Shown here one piece after another: positions 42,495-50,582 of a stretch of DNA of 64,000 nt. Each line of letters opens with the position of its first letter. Position 1 is the first letter of the stretch. Made by a program: the position numbers and the translations under genes. The notes beneath the pieces were generated by a model. That model worked only from the letters and a program-made list of their open reading frames with translations. It searched no databases and was not told the origin of the DNA. The stretch lies in assembly GCF_018383905.1 (NCBI RefSeq), contig NZ_JAGYWA010000004.1, positions 186,001-250,000 of the forward strand. The letters run 5' to 3'. Source of the DNA: Flavobacterium branchiicola (GTDB lineage Bacteria; Bacteroidota; Bacteroidia; Flavobacteriales; Flavobacteriaceae).

Positions 42495-42971
42495 TTAATG
42501 TGGCAATTTATCTTTAATAAGACCATAAAACCATGTTCCGGCAATTGCACTTAATAAAGTCACAACAATTACAGTTGCACCAGTACCTATCTGAGCGAAA
42601 AGCGGACCCGGACAAGCTCCAGTGATTGCCCATCCAAAACCAAATAATAATCCGCCGTAGATTTGCCCTTTGTTGAATGTTTTCGGCTGAATTTCAATTT
42701 TTTCTCCATCAAGAGTTTTAATATTGAATTTTTTTATCAATTGCACAGATATTAATCCAACAGCAACTGCACTTCCGATTACGCCATACATAAAGAAAGA
42801 TTCTAAGTTGAACATTTCCTGAATACGGAACCAGCTTATGATTTCGGCTTTTACGAATACAATTCCGAAAAAGATACCAACCAATAGATATTTTAGATTT
42901 CCTAATGCGTTTTCTTTTTTCTCGCTTGCGTTGATTCCTTCGCCGTCGATATTTTTATTTTCTAAACTCAT
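42495..42971 (-). CDS. YeeE/YedE-type membrane protein (sulfur-transport related), small subunit
   Basis: A 158-residue protein with four or five hydrophobic helices. The motif GFGWAITGACPGPLFAQIGTG carries the conserved Cys of the YeeE/YedE/DUF6691 family, whose members import thiosulfate or other sulfur compounds. Ten bases follow the preceding YeeE gene, so the pair is likely one functional unit, like PmpA/PmpB. Substrate inferred from family only. Confidence 0.88.
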   Translation of the reverse strand: MSLENKNIDGEGINASEKKENALGNLKYLLVGIFFGIVFVKAEIISWFRIQEMFNLESFFMYGVIGSAVAVGLISVQLIKKFNIKTLDGEKIEIQPKTFNKGQIYGGLLFGFGWAITGACPGPLFAQIGTGATVIVVTLLSAIAGTWFYGLIKDKLPH

Positions 42972-42981
42972 TTTTTTAATT

Positions 42982-43551
42982 TTAAAGTGAAAGAATATAA
43001 GGTAAAATCAAAAGTGCCATAACAAAACCACCAATCATAAAACAGATTGTAGCTACCAATGATGGCCATTGTAAATTTGATAATCCCATAATTGCATGTC
43101 CGCTTGTGCATCCTCCGGCATAACGTGTACCGAAACCTACCAAAAATCCGCCTACGACAATCATAATAAACCCGCGAAGCGTTAGTAAACTTTCCCAAGA
43201 AAATAATTGCGCAGGAACTAAACCGGTATGATCTGTAATTCCGTAAGAAGCTAATTTCTCTGATAATTCCGGAGTAATTACAACCGCATTTGGATTAGAT
43301 AGAAAATGAGCAGCAATGACTCCGCCCAGAAATATTCCGAACACGAAGAATAAATTCCAGCTTTCTTTTTTCCAGTCGTATTTAAAAAATGAAATATTTG
43401 CCGGAATACAAGCTGCACATATATGGCGCAATGACGAACTAATCCCGAAAGATTTATTTCCGATAATTAATAAAATTGGAACAGTTAATCCAATCAACGG
43501 GCCTGCAATATACCAAGGCCATGGTTCTTTGATGATTTCTAATATACTCAT
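42982..43551 (-). CDS. YeeE/YedE-type membrane protein (sulfur-transport related)
   Basis: A 189-residue protein with about five membrane helices. The conserved Cys motif is GFGTRYAGGCTSGHAIMGLSNLQWPS; the N-terminal half includes HICAACIPANISFFKY with two further cysteines, which may be important for sulfur transfer. Positioned between the persulfide dioxygenase-rhodanese gene and the second YeeE, consistent with import of sulfur species to be processed by the next enzyme. Confidence 0.88.
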   Translation of the reverse strand: MSILEIIKEPWPWYIAGPLIGLTVPILLIIGNKSFGISSSLRHICAACIPANISFFKYDWKKESWNLFFVFGIFLGGVIAAHFLSNPNAVVITPELSEKLASYGITDHTGLVPAQLFSWESLLTLRGFIMIVVGGFLVGFGTRYAGGCTSGHAIMGLSNLQWPSLVATICFMIGGFVMALLILPYILSL

Positions 43552-43576
43552 AATTAATATTAAGTGTTTTTGTTTT

Positions 43577-43688
43577 TAACCATTAAGGCATTAAGTTAAT
43601 TAAGTGTTTGCGCTTAATGAAACTTTAAAAGAAGGTTAAGAAAAATTAAGCATTTCAACTTTATGAACTTAATGCCTCAATGGTAAAA
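43577..43688. repeat. Octamer-type hairpin (NATTAAGG)
   Basis: ACCATTAAGGCATTAAG (left) and CTTAATGCCTCAATGGT (right) form a long inverted repeat. The left arm has an 8-nt period in CATTAAGG CATTAAGT. Confidence 0.7.
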
Positions 43689-43695
43689 ATTAATT

Positions 43696-45114
43696 TTATG
43701 CTTTCAAGACCTTACTTTGACAAACGAAATCTGATTTTGGAACATTCGTTTTTGAAATCGCTCCAAAACCGCCTTCCACTTCAGAGAAGTTTCTAAAACC
43801 TCTCGCTTGCAAAATAGAAGCTGCAATCATACTTCTGTAACCTCCTGCGCAATGCAAATAAAAATGCTCATTTGGGTCAATGTCTTTTACCCAGTCATTA
43901 ATATAAGCCAAAGGTTTGCTGTAAGCATCTTCAATATGTTCTGCCTCGTATTCTGTTTCTTTACGAATATCGATAATTTTATCTTCTTTGATCTTTACCT
44001 CGTTTGCAAATTGCTCTGCAGTAATTCTATTTACAGAATCAGTTTCAAAACCTGCTTTTTGCCATGCTTCAAAACCACCTTCAAGATGACCAATTATAGT
44101 ATCAAAACCAACACGACTTAAACGTGTTACGGTTTCTTCTTCAAGACCATTTTCGGTAACCAATATAATAGGTTGTTTTACATTAGCAATTAAAGTTCCA
44201 ACCCACGGAGCAAAATCACCATTAATTCCAATGTTGATAGACTGCGGAATAAATCCTTTACTAAAATCAGCCGCACTTCTTGTATCAAGAATTAAAGCTC
44301 CGGTTTCTTCGGCAACAGCTTCAAAATCTTCTGCTTTTATTGCTTTCATTCCGTTGTTTAAAACAGTTTCAAAACTTTCATAACCTTGTTTATTCATCGC
44401 TACATTCATGCTGAAGTAGGCTGGAGGAGGCAATAAACCATCGGTAACTTCCTTAATGAATTCTTCTTCGGTCATATTAGCGCGCAAAGCATAATTTGTT
44501 GCTTTTTGATTCCCAATAGTCGAAACAGTTTCTTTACTCATGTTTTTTCCGCAGGCGCTTCCGGCACCGTGCGCAGGATAAACAATTACATCATCAGCCA
44601 GCGTCATGATTTTATCTCTTAACGAATGAAATAAAATTCCCGCCAATTGATCCTGTGTCATTCCAGCAGCTTTTTGCGCTAAATCAGGACGACCAACATC
44701 ACCGATAAATAAAGTATCTCCAGAGAAAATCGCATGATCTTTTCCGTTTTCATCAATTAGCAAAAAAGTAGTGCTTTCCATTGTGTGTCCCGGAGTATGC
44801 AAAACTTTTATAGTAACTTTTCCTAGTTTAAATTCCTGACCATCTTTTGCAGAAACACAGTCAAATTCGCAAGTAGCATTTGGTCCGTAAACAATTGGAG
44901 CTCCCGTTTCTTTGCTTAAATCAACGTGTCCTGAAACAAAATCGGCGTGGAAATGCGTTTCAAAAATGTATTTCAGCTTTACTCCGTCACGCTCTAAACG
45001 ATCCAGATAAGGCTGAATTTCTCTAAGCGGATCTATAATGGCCGCTTCGCCATCTGAAGTAATATAATAAGCACCTTGCGCTAAACATCCGGTGTAAATT
45101 TGTTCTATTTTCAT
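43696..45114 (-). CDS. Persulfide dioxygenase-rhodanese fusion (MBL fold)
   Basis: A 472-residue protein with an N-terminal metallo-beta-lactamase domain of the ETHE1/persulfide dioxygenase type (ETHFHADFVSGHVDL, His54/His56/Asp58, and HTPGHTMESTTFLL). Two rhodanese domains follow. The first (about 260-360) has ILVTENG where the active Cys should be, so it is probably inactive. The second keeps it in YLHCAGGYRSMIAA. This layout matches CstB-like enzymes that turn persulfides into thiosulfate or sulfite. The ATG at 45114 is the start; it is upstream of the YeeE pair. Confidence 0.92.
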   Translation of the reverse strand: MKIEQIYTGCLAQGAYYITSDGEAAIIDPLREIQPYLDRLERDGVKLKYIFETHFHADFVSGHVDLSKETGAPIVYGPNATCEFDCVSAKDGQEFKLGKVTIKVLHTPGHTMESTTFLLIDENGKDHAIFSGDTLFIGDVGRPDLAQKAAGMTQDQLAGILFHSLRDKIMTLADDVIVYPAHGAGSACGKNMSKETVSTIGNQKATNYALRANMTEEEFIKEVTDGLLPPPAYFSMNVAMNKQGYESFETVLNNGMKAIKAEDFEAVAEETGALILDTRSAADFSKGFIPQSINIGINGDFAPWVGTLIANVKQPIILVTENGLEEETVTRLSRVGFDTIIGHLEGGFEAWQKAGFETDSVNRITAEQFANEVKIKEDKIIDIRKETEYEAEHIEDAYSKPLAYINDWVKDIDPNEHFYLHCAGGYRSMIAASILQARGFRNFSEVEGGFGAISKTNVPKSDFVCQSKVLKA

Positions 45115-45218
45115 GATATGAAATCTAAAATATTTGGAATACAAATGTAACGCTGTTTTTTAAAAAACTAGGTGACTAATGTTACAGAAATTGGGTTTTT
45201 GTGTAAAAAAATATAGTT

Positions 45219-45332
45219 TAACCATATAAGTTGTATAAGTTCATTTTAGATCGGAATCTACTCTTAAATTTGCTTTAATTTTAAGCGATATACTAAACTC
45301 CAGCTTATAATTACTTATATCACTTATATGGT
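45219..45332. repeat. Nonamer-type hairpin (ATATAAGTT)
   Basis: ACCATATAAGTTGTATAAGTT (left) opposes AATTACTTATATCACTTATATGG (right), with a near 9-nt period (ACTTATATC ACTTATATG). It lies between the divergent persulfide dioxygenase and HD hydrolase genes, so it may affect both promoters. Confidence 0.7.
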
Positions 45333-45377
45333 AGAAAAAAATCTTTGTAATTTTACATTTTTCCAAAAATCACCATC

Positions 45378-45968
45378 ATGAACACACAAGATTTATTAGA
45401 TCAGATTACTTTTATAAAAGAAATTGATAAAGTAAAATACATTCAGCGCAAGACAAAATTATTCAATAGCGACCGCTGCGAAAATGACGCAGAACACAGT
45501 TGGCATTTGGCTTTAATGGCAATTGTTCTGGCAGAACATTCAAATGAGCCGATTGATGTTTTAAAAGTCGTAAAAATGGTTTTGATTCATGATATTGTGG
45601 AGATCGATGCCGGAGACGTTTTTATTTACGATACGGTAAAAAATCATTCCAATACAGATGCAGAAAGATTAGCTGCAAATAGAATTTTTGGTTTATTGCC
45701 GAAAAACCAATCAGAAGAATTAATTGCGATTTGGGAAGAATTTGAAGCCGGAGAAACCAACGAAGCCAAATTTGCAAAATCTATGGATCGTTTAGAACCT
45801 TTGCTTCAAAATACATCTAACAACGGTGGAACATGGAAAGAATTTGATGTACCATATGATAAAGTCTACGAAAAGAAAAGTGTAATTAAAGAAGGTTCAA
45901 CTTCAATATGGAATTATGCTGAAGGATTAATTAATGAAAGTGTTGAAAAAGGGATTTTGAAGAAATAA
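45378..45968 (+). CDS. HD domain hydrolase (YfbR/HDDC2-like)
   Basis: A 196-residue HD-superfamily phosphohydrolase. The motifs are RCENDAEHSWHLALMAIVL (metal His), VVKMVLIHDIVEIDAGDVF (HD pair) and a later KSMDRLEPLLQN with Asp. Relatives hydrolyse deoxynucleoside 5'-monophosphates. The exact substrate is not shown. Monocistronic, divergent from the persulfide dioxygenase gene. Confidence 0.9.
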   Translation: MNTQDLLDQITFIKEIDKVKYIQRKTKLFNSDRCENDAEHSWHLALMAIVLAEHSNEPIDVLKVVKMVLIHDIVEIDAGDVFIYDTVKNHSNTDAERLAANRIFGLLPKNQSEELIAIWEEFEAGETNEAKFAKSMDRLEPLLQNTSNNGGTWKEFDVPYDKVYEKKSVIKEGSTSIWNYAEGLINESVEKGILKK

Positions 45969-45989
45969 TTTTTCTTAAACATAATCTTA

Positions 45990-46157
45990 CGTTTAAACCC
46001 GACAGCTTTTAAAACCTATCGGGTTTATTATTGCACAAACAATCTTGTCAATTTCGACGAAGATTTAACCCCAGTATAACATAGCCCAAGGTTTCAACCT
46101 TGGGTACACAACGGATCTCATTCTACGCGTCCCCAAGGTTGAAACCTTGAGCAATAT
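45990..46157. repeat. CCCGACAG hairpin and CAAGGTTTCAACC palindrome pair
   Basis: The first element (45993-46028) pairs AAACCCGACAG with CTATCGGGTTT. The second (about 46072-46155) has CCCAAGGTTTCAACCTTGGG and its partner CCCCAAGGTTGAAACCTTG. The gap between the HD gene and cydA (366 bp) holds no other gene. Confidence 0.75.
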
Positions 46158-46296
46158 TCAAATACGATGAAAGTTTCAAACTGTACGCAAAGTATAAAAT
46201 TATAAGTGTAATCAATACCCTTTAAATTGTTGAAAAGTTTAGTAAATATTGGGATATAAACTTTTCGTTAAGGGCATGAGTTCGGGTTTTAATGGG

Positions 46297-46304
46297 TAAA
46301 TTTG
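46297..46304 (+). promoter_or_regulatory. Putative -7 box for cydAB
   Basis: TAAATTTG fits TAnnTTTG and lies 30 bases before the cydA ATG. No clear -33 TTG at normal spacing; low confidence. Confidence 0.4.
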
Positions 46305-46334
46305 TGGAACTTCATAATTACCAAAATACCACTT

Positions 46335-47681
46335 ATGGAAGAAATGCTCTTTTACGACCGAATGCAATTTGCCTTCACTATTACTTTTCATTATCTTTTT
46401 CCGCAACTTACAATGGGTCTTTCGCTGATCATTGTTTACTTCAAATGGAAATACTTAAAAACTAAAGAAGAACAATACAATCACGCCACCCATTTTTGGA
46501 TGAAAATCTTTGCCCTCAATTTTGCAATGGGCGTTGTAACCGGAATCCCAATGGAATTTCAGTTTGGAACCAACTGGGCGAAATTCTCCGAATTAACCGG
46601 AGGAATTATCGGTCAGACTTTGGCTATGGAAGGAATGTTTTCTTTCTTTCTCGAATCTTCATTTCTTGGAATATTTTTGTTTGGAGAAAAACTCCTCGGC
46701 CACAAATGGCATTTTGTAACCGGACTTTTAATTTGTATTGGTTCCTGGGCCAGCGGATTTTTAATCATTGCCACACATTCCTGGATGCAGAATCCTGTAG
46801 GTTATGAAATTCTCGAAAATGGTAGATTTGTACTGAATAATTTTCAGGCATTATTCTTAAATCCTTGGCTTTGGCCTTCATATTTACATAATCAGGCCGC
46901 TTCTATGGTAACGAGTTCTTTTGTTGTTGCCGGAATTGGCGCTTTTTATATTTTAAGCAAAAAGAATGTTTCTTTCGGAAAATTGTTCCTGAAAACCGGA
47001 GTGATTTTCGGATTGATTTCGAGTATAATCGTTGCAGTTCCTACGGGAGATTTACTGGCTAAAAATGTAGTGAAATACCAACCCGTAACTTTTGCCGGAA
47101 TGGAAGGAATTTTTCATACCGAGAAAAAAGGTTCTGAAATTGTTTTAATTGGTCAGCCCGATGTAAAAGACAAAAAGCTGGACAATAAAATCGCGGTTCC
47201 TAATATTCTGAGTTTCCTGACTTACGGAAACTGGGATCAGGAAATAAAAGGTTTAGACCAGTTTGAAGAAGATTTGCATCCAACTAATATCTCCGGTTTG
47301 TATTACGCTTATCATATTATGGTAGGATTAGGGACAGTTTTTATAGGTTTAATGATGCTTTCTCTTTTTCAATTAGTAAGAGGGAAATTATTTGAAACCA
47401 AATGGATTTTATGGTCATTAATGTTTATGATGCCATTTCCGTACATTGCTAATACAACAGGCTGGTATACGGCAGAATTAGGAAGACAACCTTGGTTGGT
47501 TTATAATTTATTACGAACCGCTTCGGGCGCTTCGCCTACGGTTTCTTCAGGAAATACCTTGTTTACATTGCTTGGTTTTATTGGTTTGTACCTTTTACTC
47601 GGAATGTTGTTTTTGCTTTTAATTGGAAAAATTATCAATAAAGGACCGCAGCATGTGGAACTTTCAACAGAAAAAATATAA
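46335..47681 (+). CDS. cydA: Cytochrome bd ubiquinol oxidase subunit I
   Basis: A 448-residue membrane protein that carries the heme sites of cytochrome bd oxidase. Marks are MLFYDRMQFAFTITFHYLFPQLTMGLSL with the heme His, FQFGTNWAKFSELTGGIIGQTLAMEGMFSFFLESSFLGIF and NTTGWYTAELGRQPWLVY. The Q-loop is short, as in the non-proteobacterial type. The ATG at 46335 is used rather than an upstream TTG. cydB starts two bases later. Confidence 0.96.
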   Translation: MEEMLFYDRMQFAFTITFHYLFPQLTMGLSLIIVYFKWKYLKTKEEQYNHATHFWMKIFALNFAMGVVTGIPMEFQFGTNWAKFSELTGGIIGQTLAMEGMFSFFLESSFLGIFLFGEKLLGHKWHFVTGLLICIGSWASGFLIIATHSWMQNPVGYEILENGRFVLNNFQALFLNPWLWPSYLHNQAASMVTSSFVVAGIGAFYILSKKNVSFGKLFLKTGVIFGLISSIIVAVPTGDLLAKNVVKYQPVTFAGMEGIFHTEKKGSEIVLIGQPDVKDKKLDNKIAVPNILSFLTYGNWDQEIKGLDQFEEDLHPTNISGLYYAYHIMVGLGTVFIGLMMLSLFQLVRGKLFETKWILWSLMFMMPFPYIANTTGWYTAELGRQPWLVYNLLRTASGASPTVSSGNTLFTLLGFIGLYLLLGMLFLLLIGKIINKGPQHVELSTEKI

Positions 47682-47683
47682 GT

Positions 47684-48760
47684 ATGGAATTTTTTTGGTA
47701 CATCGTTTTAATGGGAATTCTGGCCGTTTATCTGGTTTTAGACGGTTATGATTTTGGTGCAGGAATTATTCATTTATTTTTTGCCGATACTGAAAGAGAT
47801 AAAAAAGTAATCACAAATTCAATTGGGCCGTTTTGGGATGCCAATGAAGTTTGGTTAATCGCAGCCGGAGGAGTTCTGTTTTTTGCATTTCCAACTTTAT
47901 ATGCTTCGTCTTTCAGCGGATTTTATTTGCCTTTGATTATGATTTTATGGCTTTTGATTTTCCGTGCGATTGGTCTGGAAATGCGCGGACAAATTCATAA
48001 CGAAATGTGGGAAACTATTTGGGATAAAGCCTTTGGAATTGCAAGTTTGCTTCTGGCTTTATTTTTCGGAATTGCTTTAGGAAATATTGTTCGTGGTGTA
48101 AATCTCGGAATGGTGCAAAACGGAGTTTCGACTCAGGAAGCGCATTTTTTCTTTTTGCCTTTATGGAATCCAACTTTTAGTCCGCAGGCAGATGAGTTGG
48201 GAATTATCGATTGGTTTACACTTTTCTTAGGGATTGTGAGTGTTGTTGCCTTAACAATTCACGGTGCAAACTGGATTATTTATAAAACCAATTCTTCTTT
48301 GAATCCGAAGCTTAAAAATGTGGTTTTTAAACTGAATATCGTTTTAGCGCTTTTGGTTTGTATTTCGTTGCAAATCTGGCATTTTATAGAACCGAAACCG
48401 TTTCATAATTTTATCGAAAACCCTATTCTTTGGTTTTTTCCGTTGATGACTTTTGTTGGAATTGCGGGATTATTTAAAGTACGATCTTTTAAAAGAGACG
48501 GTCACGGATTTATATTTTCGACCTTGTTTTTAGTTGGCGGATTTGCCTCGACAGCGGTTTCGATTTTTCCAAATGTTTTGCCATCAACCAATAAAGTAAA
48601 TCCGTCATTGACAATTTATAATACTGCTGCGCACGAATACGGATTAAATGCAGGTTTGAGCTGGTTTTTTATCGCTTTGTTTCTTGTGATTATTTATTTT
48701 ATTATTCAATATCGCGTTTTTAGCGGTAAAATGGATGATATTGGGTATGGGGAACATTGA
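47684..48760 (+). CDS. cydB: Cytochrome bd ubiquinol oxidase subunit II
   Basis: A 358-residue membrane subunit with eight to nine helices, starting LMGILAVYLVLDGYDFGAGIIHLF and including NSIGPFWDANEVWLIAAGGVLFFAFP, typical of CydB. It pairs with CydA to make the oxygen-tolerant, high-affinity terminal oxidase. Its place among sulfide-oxidation genes is of interest because cytochrome bd is relatively resistant to sulfide; the link is inference. Confidence 0.96.
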   Translation: MEFFWYIVLMGILAVYLVLDGYDFGAGIIHLFFADTERDKKVITNSIGPFWDANEVWLIAAGGVLFFAFPTLYASSFSGFYLPLIMILWLLIFRAIGLEMRGQIHNEMWETIWDKAFGIASLLLALFFGIALGNIVRGVNLGMVQNGVSTQEAHFFFLPLWNPTFSPQADELGIIDWFTLFLGIVSVVALTIHGANWIIYKTNSSLNPKLKNVVFKLNIVLALLVCISLQIWHFIEPKPFHNFIENPILWFFPLMTFVGIAGLFKVRSFKRDGHGFIFSTLFLVGGFASTAVSIFPNVLPSTNKVNPSLTIYNTAAHEYGLNAGLSWFFIALFLVIIYFIIQYRVFSGKMDDIGYGEH

Positions 48761-48771
48761 TTTTTTTGTTA

Positions 48772-49036
48772 GCCACGACTTGAGCGATAGCGAACAGGCG
48801 AAGCAATTCACGAATTGAAATTTTGATTTGAATTATGAAATTGGGTTTTTGCCACGAATTGCACTAATTTTCACGAATTAAATTTAGAATATTTATTTAA
48901 AATCAATTGCCTCCAGTTTTAACTGGAGGTTTTTTGTTTAATGTGGATTGGGCTTTAGCCAAACTTTATAATTTTGGCTAAAGCCTTTTTTTGTATAGAT
49001 TTGTTAATCTCCAGCTAAAGCTGGAGGCAATTCATA
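48772..49036. repeat. Cluster of intergenic repeats
   Basis: It includes a third copy of the GAGCGATAGCGAACAGGCGA insert (about 48779-48804) placed inside a CACGAATT array, a second CACGAATT nonamer region at 48846-48880, a CTCCAGTTTTAACTGGAG palindrome near 48910, and a GGCTTTAGCCAAA...TTTGGCTAAAGCC hairpin followed by CCAGCTAAAGCTGG. The gap holds no gene. Confidence 0.78.
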
Positions 49037-49045
49037 AATCCCAAT

Positions 49046-49495
49046 ATGAAAACAGATAAATCAATTAAAAATATTGTTTGTGCAGCTATTTACAGAAAAG
49101 TAATGAATCCTGAAGAATGGCTTTATTCTTCTGTTCATGTTGGGAACATATCAATTGAATTTGAACTTGAAGAAAATGAGCTTCCTATTTTTCAAGTTAA
49201 TAGTTCAAATGCAAAAACACTTATTACAACTCGTCAAATAATTGAAAAAAGAGATAAAAAAGAAATAATTTCGGTATCATTTGAAGATATTGATAATCTT
49301 ATTTATGGTGATTTTAAAGGGAAGGTAAATAACCCAGAATTGTCTGTTTTTAGAATAATTGATGTTTATGGTAAGGCATTTGATTTTCAAATGGAAACGG
49401 GAAAGGCTTCAATTGGATTTATTAATGTTGTAAATACAATATTAAAATTGAAATCTATAATAACGAAAAGGTCTTTTGATTCTATTTTGCGTTAG
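49046..49495 (+). CDS. Hypothetical protein, 149 residues
   Basis: A soluble alpha/beta-like protein, MKTDKSIKNIVCAAIYRKVMNPEEW at its start and FDFQMETGKASIGFINVVNTILKLK later. I do not recognise a family and see no signal peptide, membrane helix or metal motif. A gene-terminal repeat (49494) abuts its stop codon. Real gene status is supported by length and its fit between repeats. Confidence 0.6.
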   Translation: MKTDKSIKNIVCAAIYRKVMNPEEWLYSSVHVGNISIEFELEENELPIFQVNSSNAKTLITTRQIIEKRDKKEIISVSFEDIDNLIYGDFKGKVNNPELSVFRIIDVYGKAFDFQMETGKASIGFINVVNTILKLKSIITKRSFDSILR

Positions 49496-49590
49496 GGATA
49501 GAAGCGGTATCTCCCGATTTAGAAAAACAAGGCTTTTTAGCCGTAGTTTTTGTTAATTGGGAATTTAGCGGATAGCCCGGCCGAAGGAAA
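49494..49590. repeat. AGGGATAGAAGC / AGCGGATAGCCCG repeat
   Basis: The box AGGGATAGAAGC (49494-49505) overlaps the stop region of the 149-residue gene. A hairpin GGCT-TTTT-AGCC lies between it and AGCGGATAGCCCG (49567-49579). The two boxes are present in complement at 36690-36729, with a 16-base spacer there. The gap to 49770 has no other gene. Confidence 0.7.
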
Positions 49591-49770
49591 CGCCCAAAGA
49601 AATAAACTTGTTTAGTCAATATATAGCAGATTTTAGTTTTAGAGTATTAATTGTGCGAAAAATTGTATTTTTGTTTTGAATGCAAATCTTCTGAAAATTG
49701 TATTATAACAAGATGGACTTGTATTTTACCAAAACAGAAATTTTTAAAGAATTTTAAATATCTTTGAATA

Positions 49771-50190
49771 ATGAGCACGATAGCAAAACCAAAACATATA
49801 GGAAGAAACATAAGCCGAATTAGAGAGCTTAAAGGAATTAAGCAGGAAGCATTGGCGTTTGAAATTGGCATTAGTCAACAGACTGTTTCAAATATTGAAG
49901 CGAGTGAAAAAGTGGATCACGAAAGACTTTTAGATATTGCAAAAGCACTTGGCGTTACTGTAGAAGCAATTGAAAATTTTTCGGAAGAATCTGTTTTCAA
50001 TTTCTTTAATAACTTTTACGACAATAGTGTTAGTCATAGTAATGGTCAGGGAGCATCTGGACCTATTTTTACTTTTAATCCTTTGGATAAAATGGTCGAA
50101 CTTTACGAACGTTTGGTTCAGGCTGAAAAAGATTTAGTTCAGGCAGAAAAAGAAAAGGTAGAATATCTGGAAAAATTATTGAAAAAATAA
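49771..50190 (+). CDS. XRE family transcriptional regulator
   Basis: A 139-residue regulator with an N-terminal HTH_3 domain (RNISRIRELKGIKQEALAFEIGISQQTVSNIEASEKVDHERLLDIAKALGV). The C-terminal tail contains EKDLVQAEKEKVEYLEKLLKK, a coiled-coil oligomerisation helix. TATCTTTG at 49759-49766, only five bases before the ATG, would imply a nearly leaderless transcript if it is a -7 box. Target genes unknown. Confidence 0.9.
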   Translation: MSTIAKPKHIGRNISRIRELKGIKQEALAFEIGISQQTVSNIEASEKVDHERLLDIAKALGVTVEAIENFSEESVFNFFNNFYDNSVSHSNGQGASGPIFTFNPLDKMVELYERLVQAEKDLVQAEKEKVEYLEKLLKK

Positions 50191-50210
50191 AACCAGAGAA
50201 ATATAAAATA

Positions 50211-50246
50211 CAAATCCGTTTATTCCCAAAAATAAACGGATTTTTT
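50211..50246. terminator. Intrinsic terminator after the XRE gene
   Basis: The stem AATCCGTTTATT/AATAAACGGATT with a 6-nt loop is followed by T-rich sequence. Confidence 0.85.
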
Positions 50247-50320
50247 AGTTTCTATACTTTTCCAAAACTTAAACCAAAATTGCAAGAAAGTTTAGTTTTA
50301 CACAAAAAATAACACAATCA

Positions 50321-50422
50321 TTGTCATTTCGACGAAGGAGAAATCACATTCGGGATTCGACAAAGATTGGTGATTTTGATTGCGGAGTTTCTAGTGTGAT
50401 TTCTCCTTCGTCGAAATGACAA
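50321..50422. repeat. 102-bp long inverted repeat, copy 3
   Basis: The outer arms are the same as copy 1 (7191-7292), but the inner 50 bases are in the reverse orientation relative to it (GACAAAGATTGGTGA here versus CCAATCTTTGTC there). Confidence 0.85.
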
Positions 50423-50530
50423 AAATGCGAAAATCAACTTTAAACTGAAGCTTTTATCAAAGTCATTTTAAGTCTTGGTTTTGAAAAAGATTCTACAAGT
50501 GTGAAACTAAAATCAAAAAAAAAATTAGAA

Positions 50531-50570
50531 AAATCGGCTTAAATCTGCCTAAATCTGCAAAATCAGCGTG
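50531..50570. repeat. Decamer array
   Basis: Four 10-nt units: AAATCGGCTT AAATCTGCCT AAATCTGCAA AATCAGCGTG. It shows the same short-period logic as the octamer and nonamer arrays, just before the TauE stop. Confidence 0.75.
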
Positions 50571-50582
50571 AAAAAAACTGAC

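Noticed and set aside
49759..49766. TATCTTTG as a leaderless promoter for the XRE gene
   Set aside because: No -33 box at proper spacing and it is only five bases before ATG, so I did not list it as a separate promoter feature.
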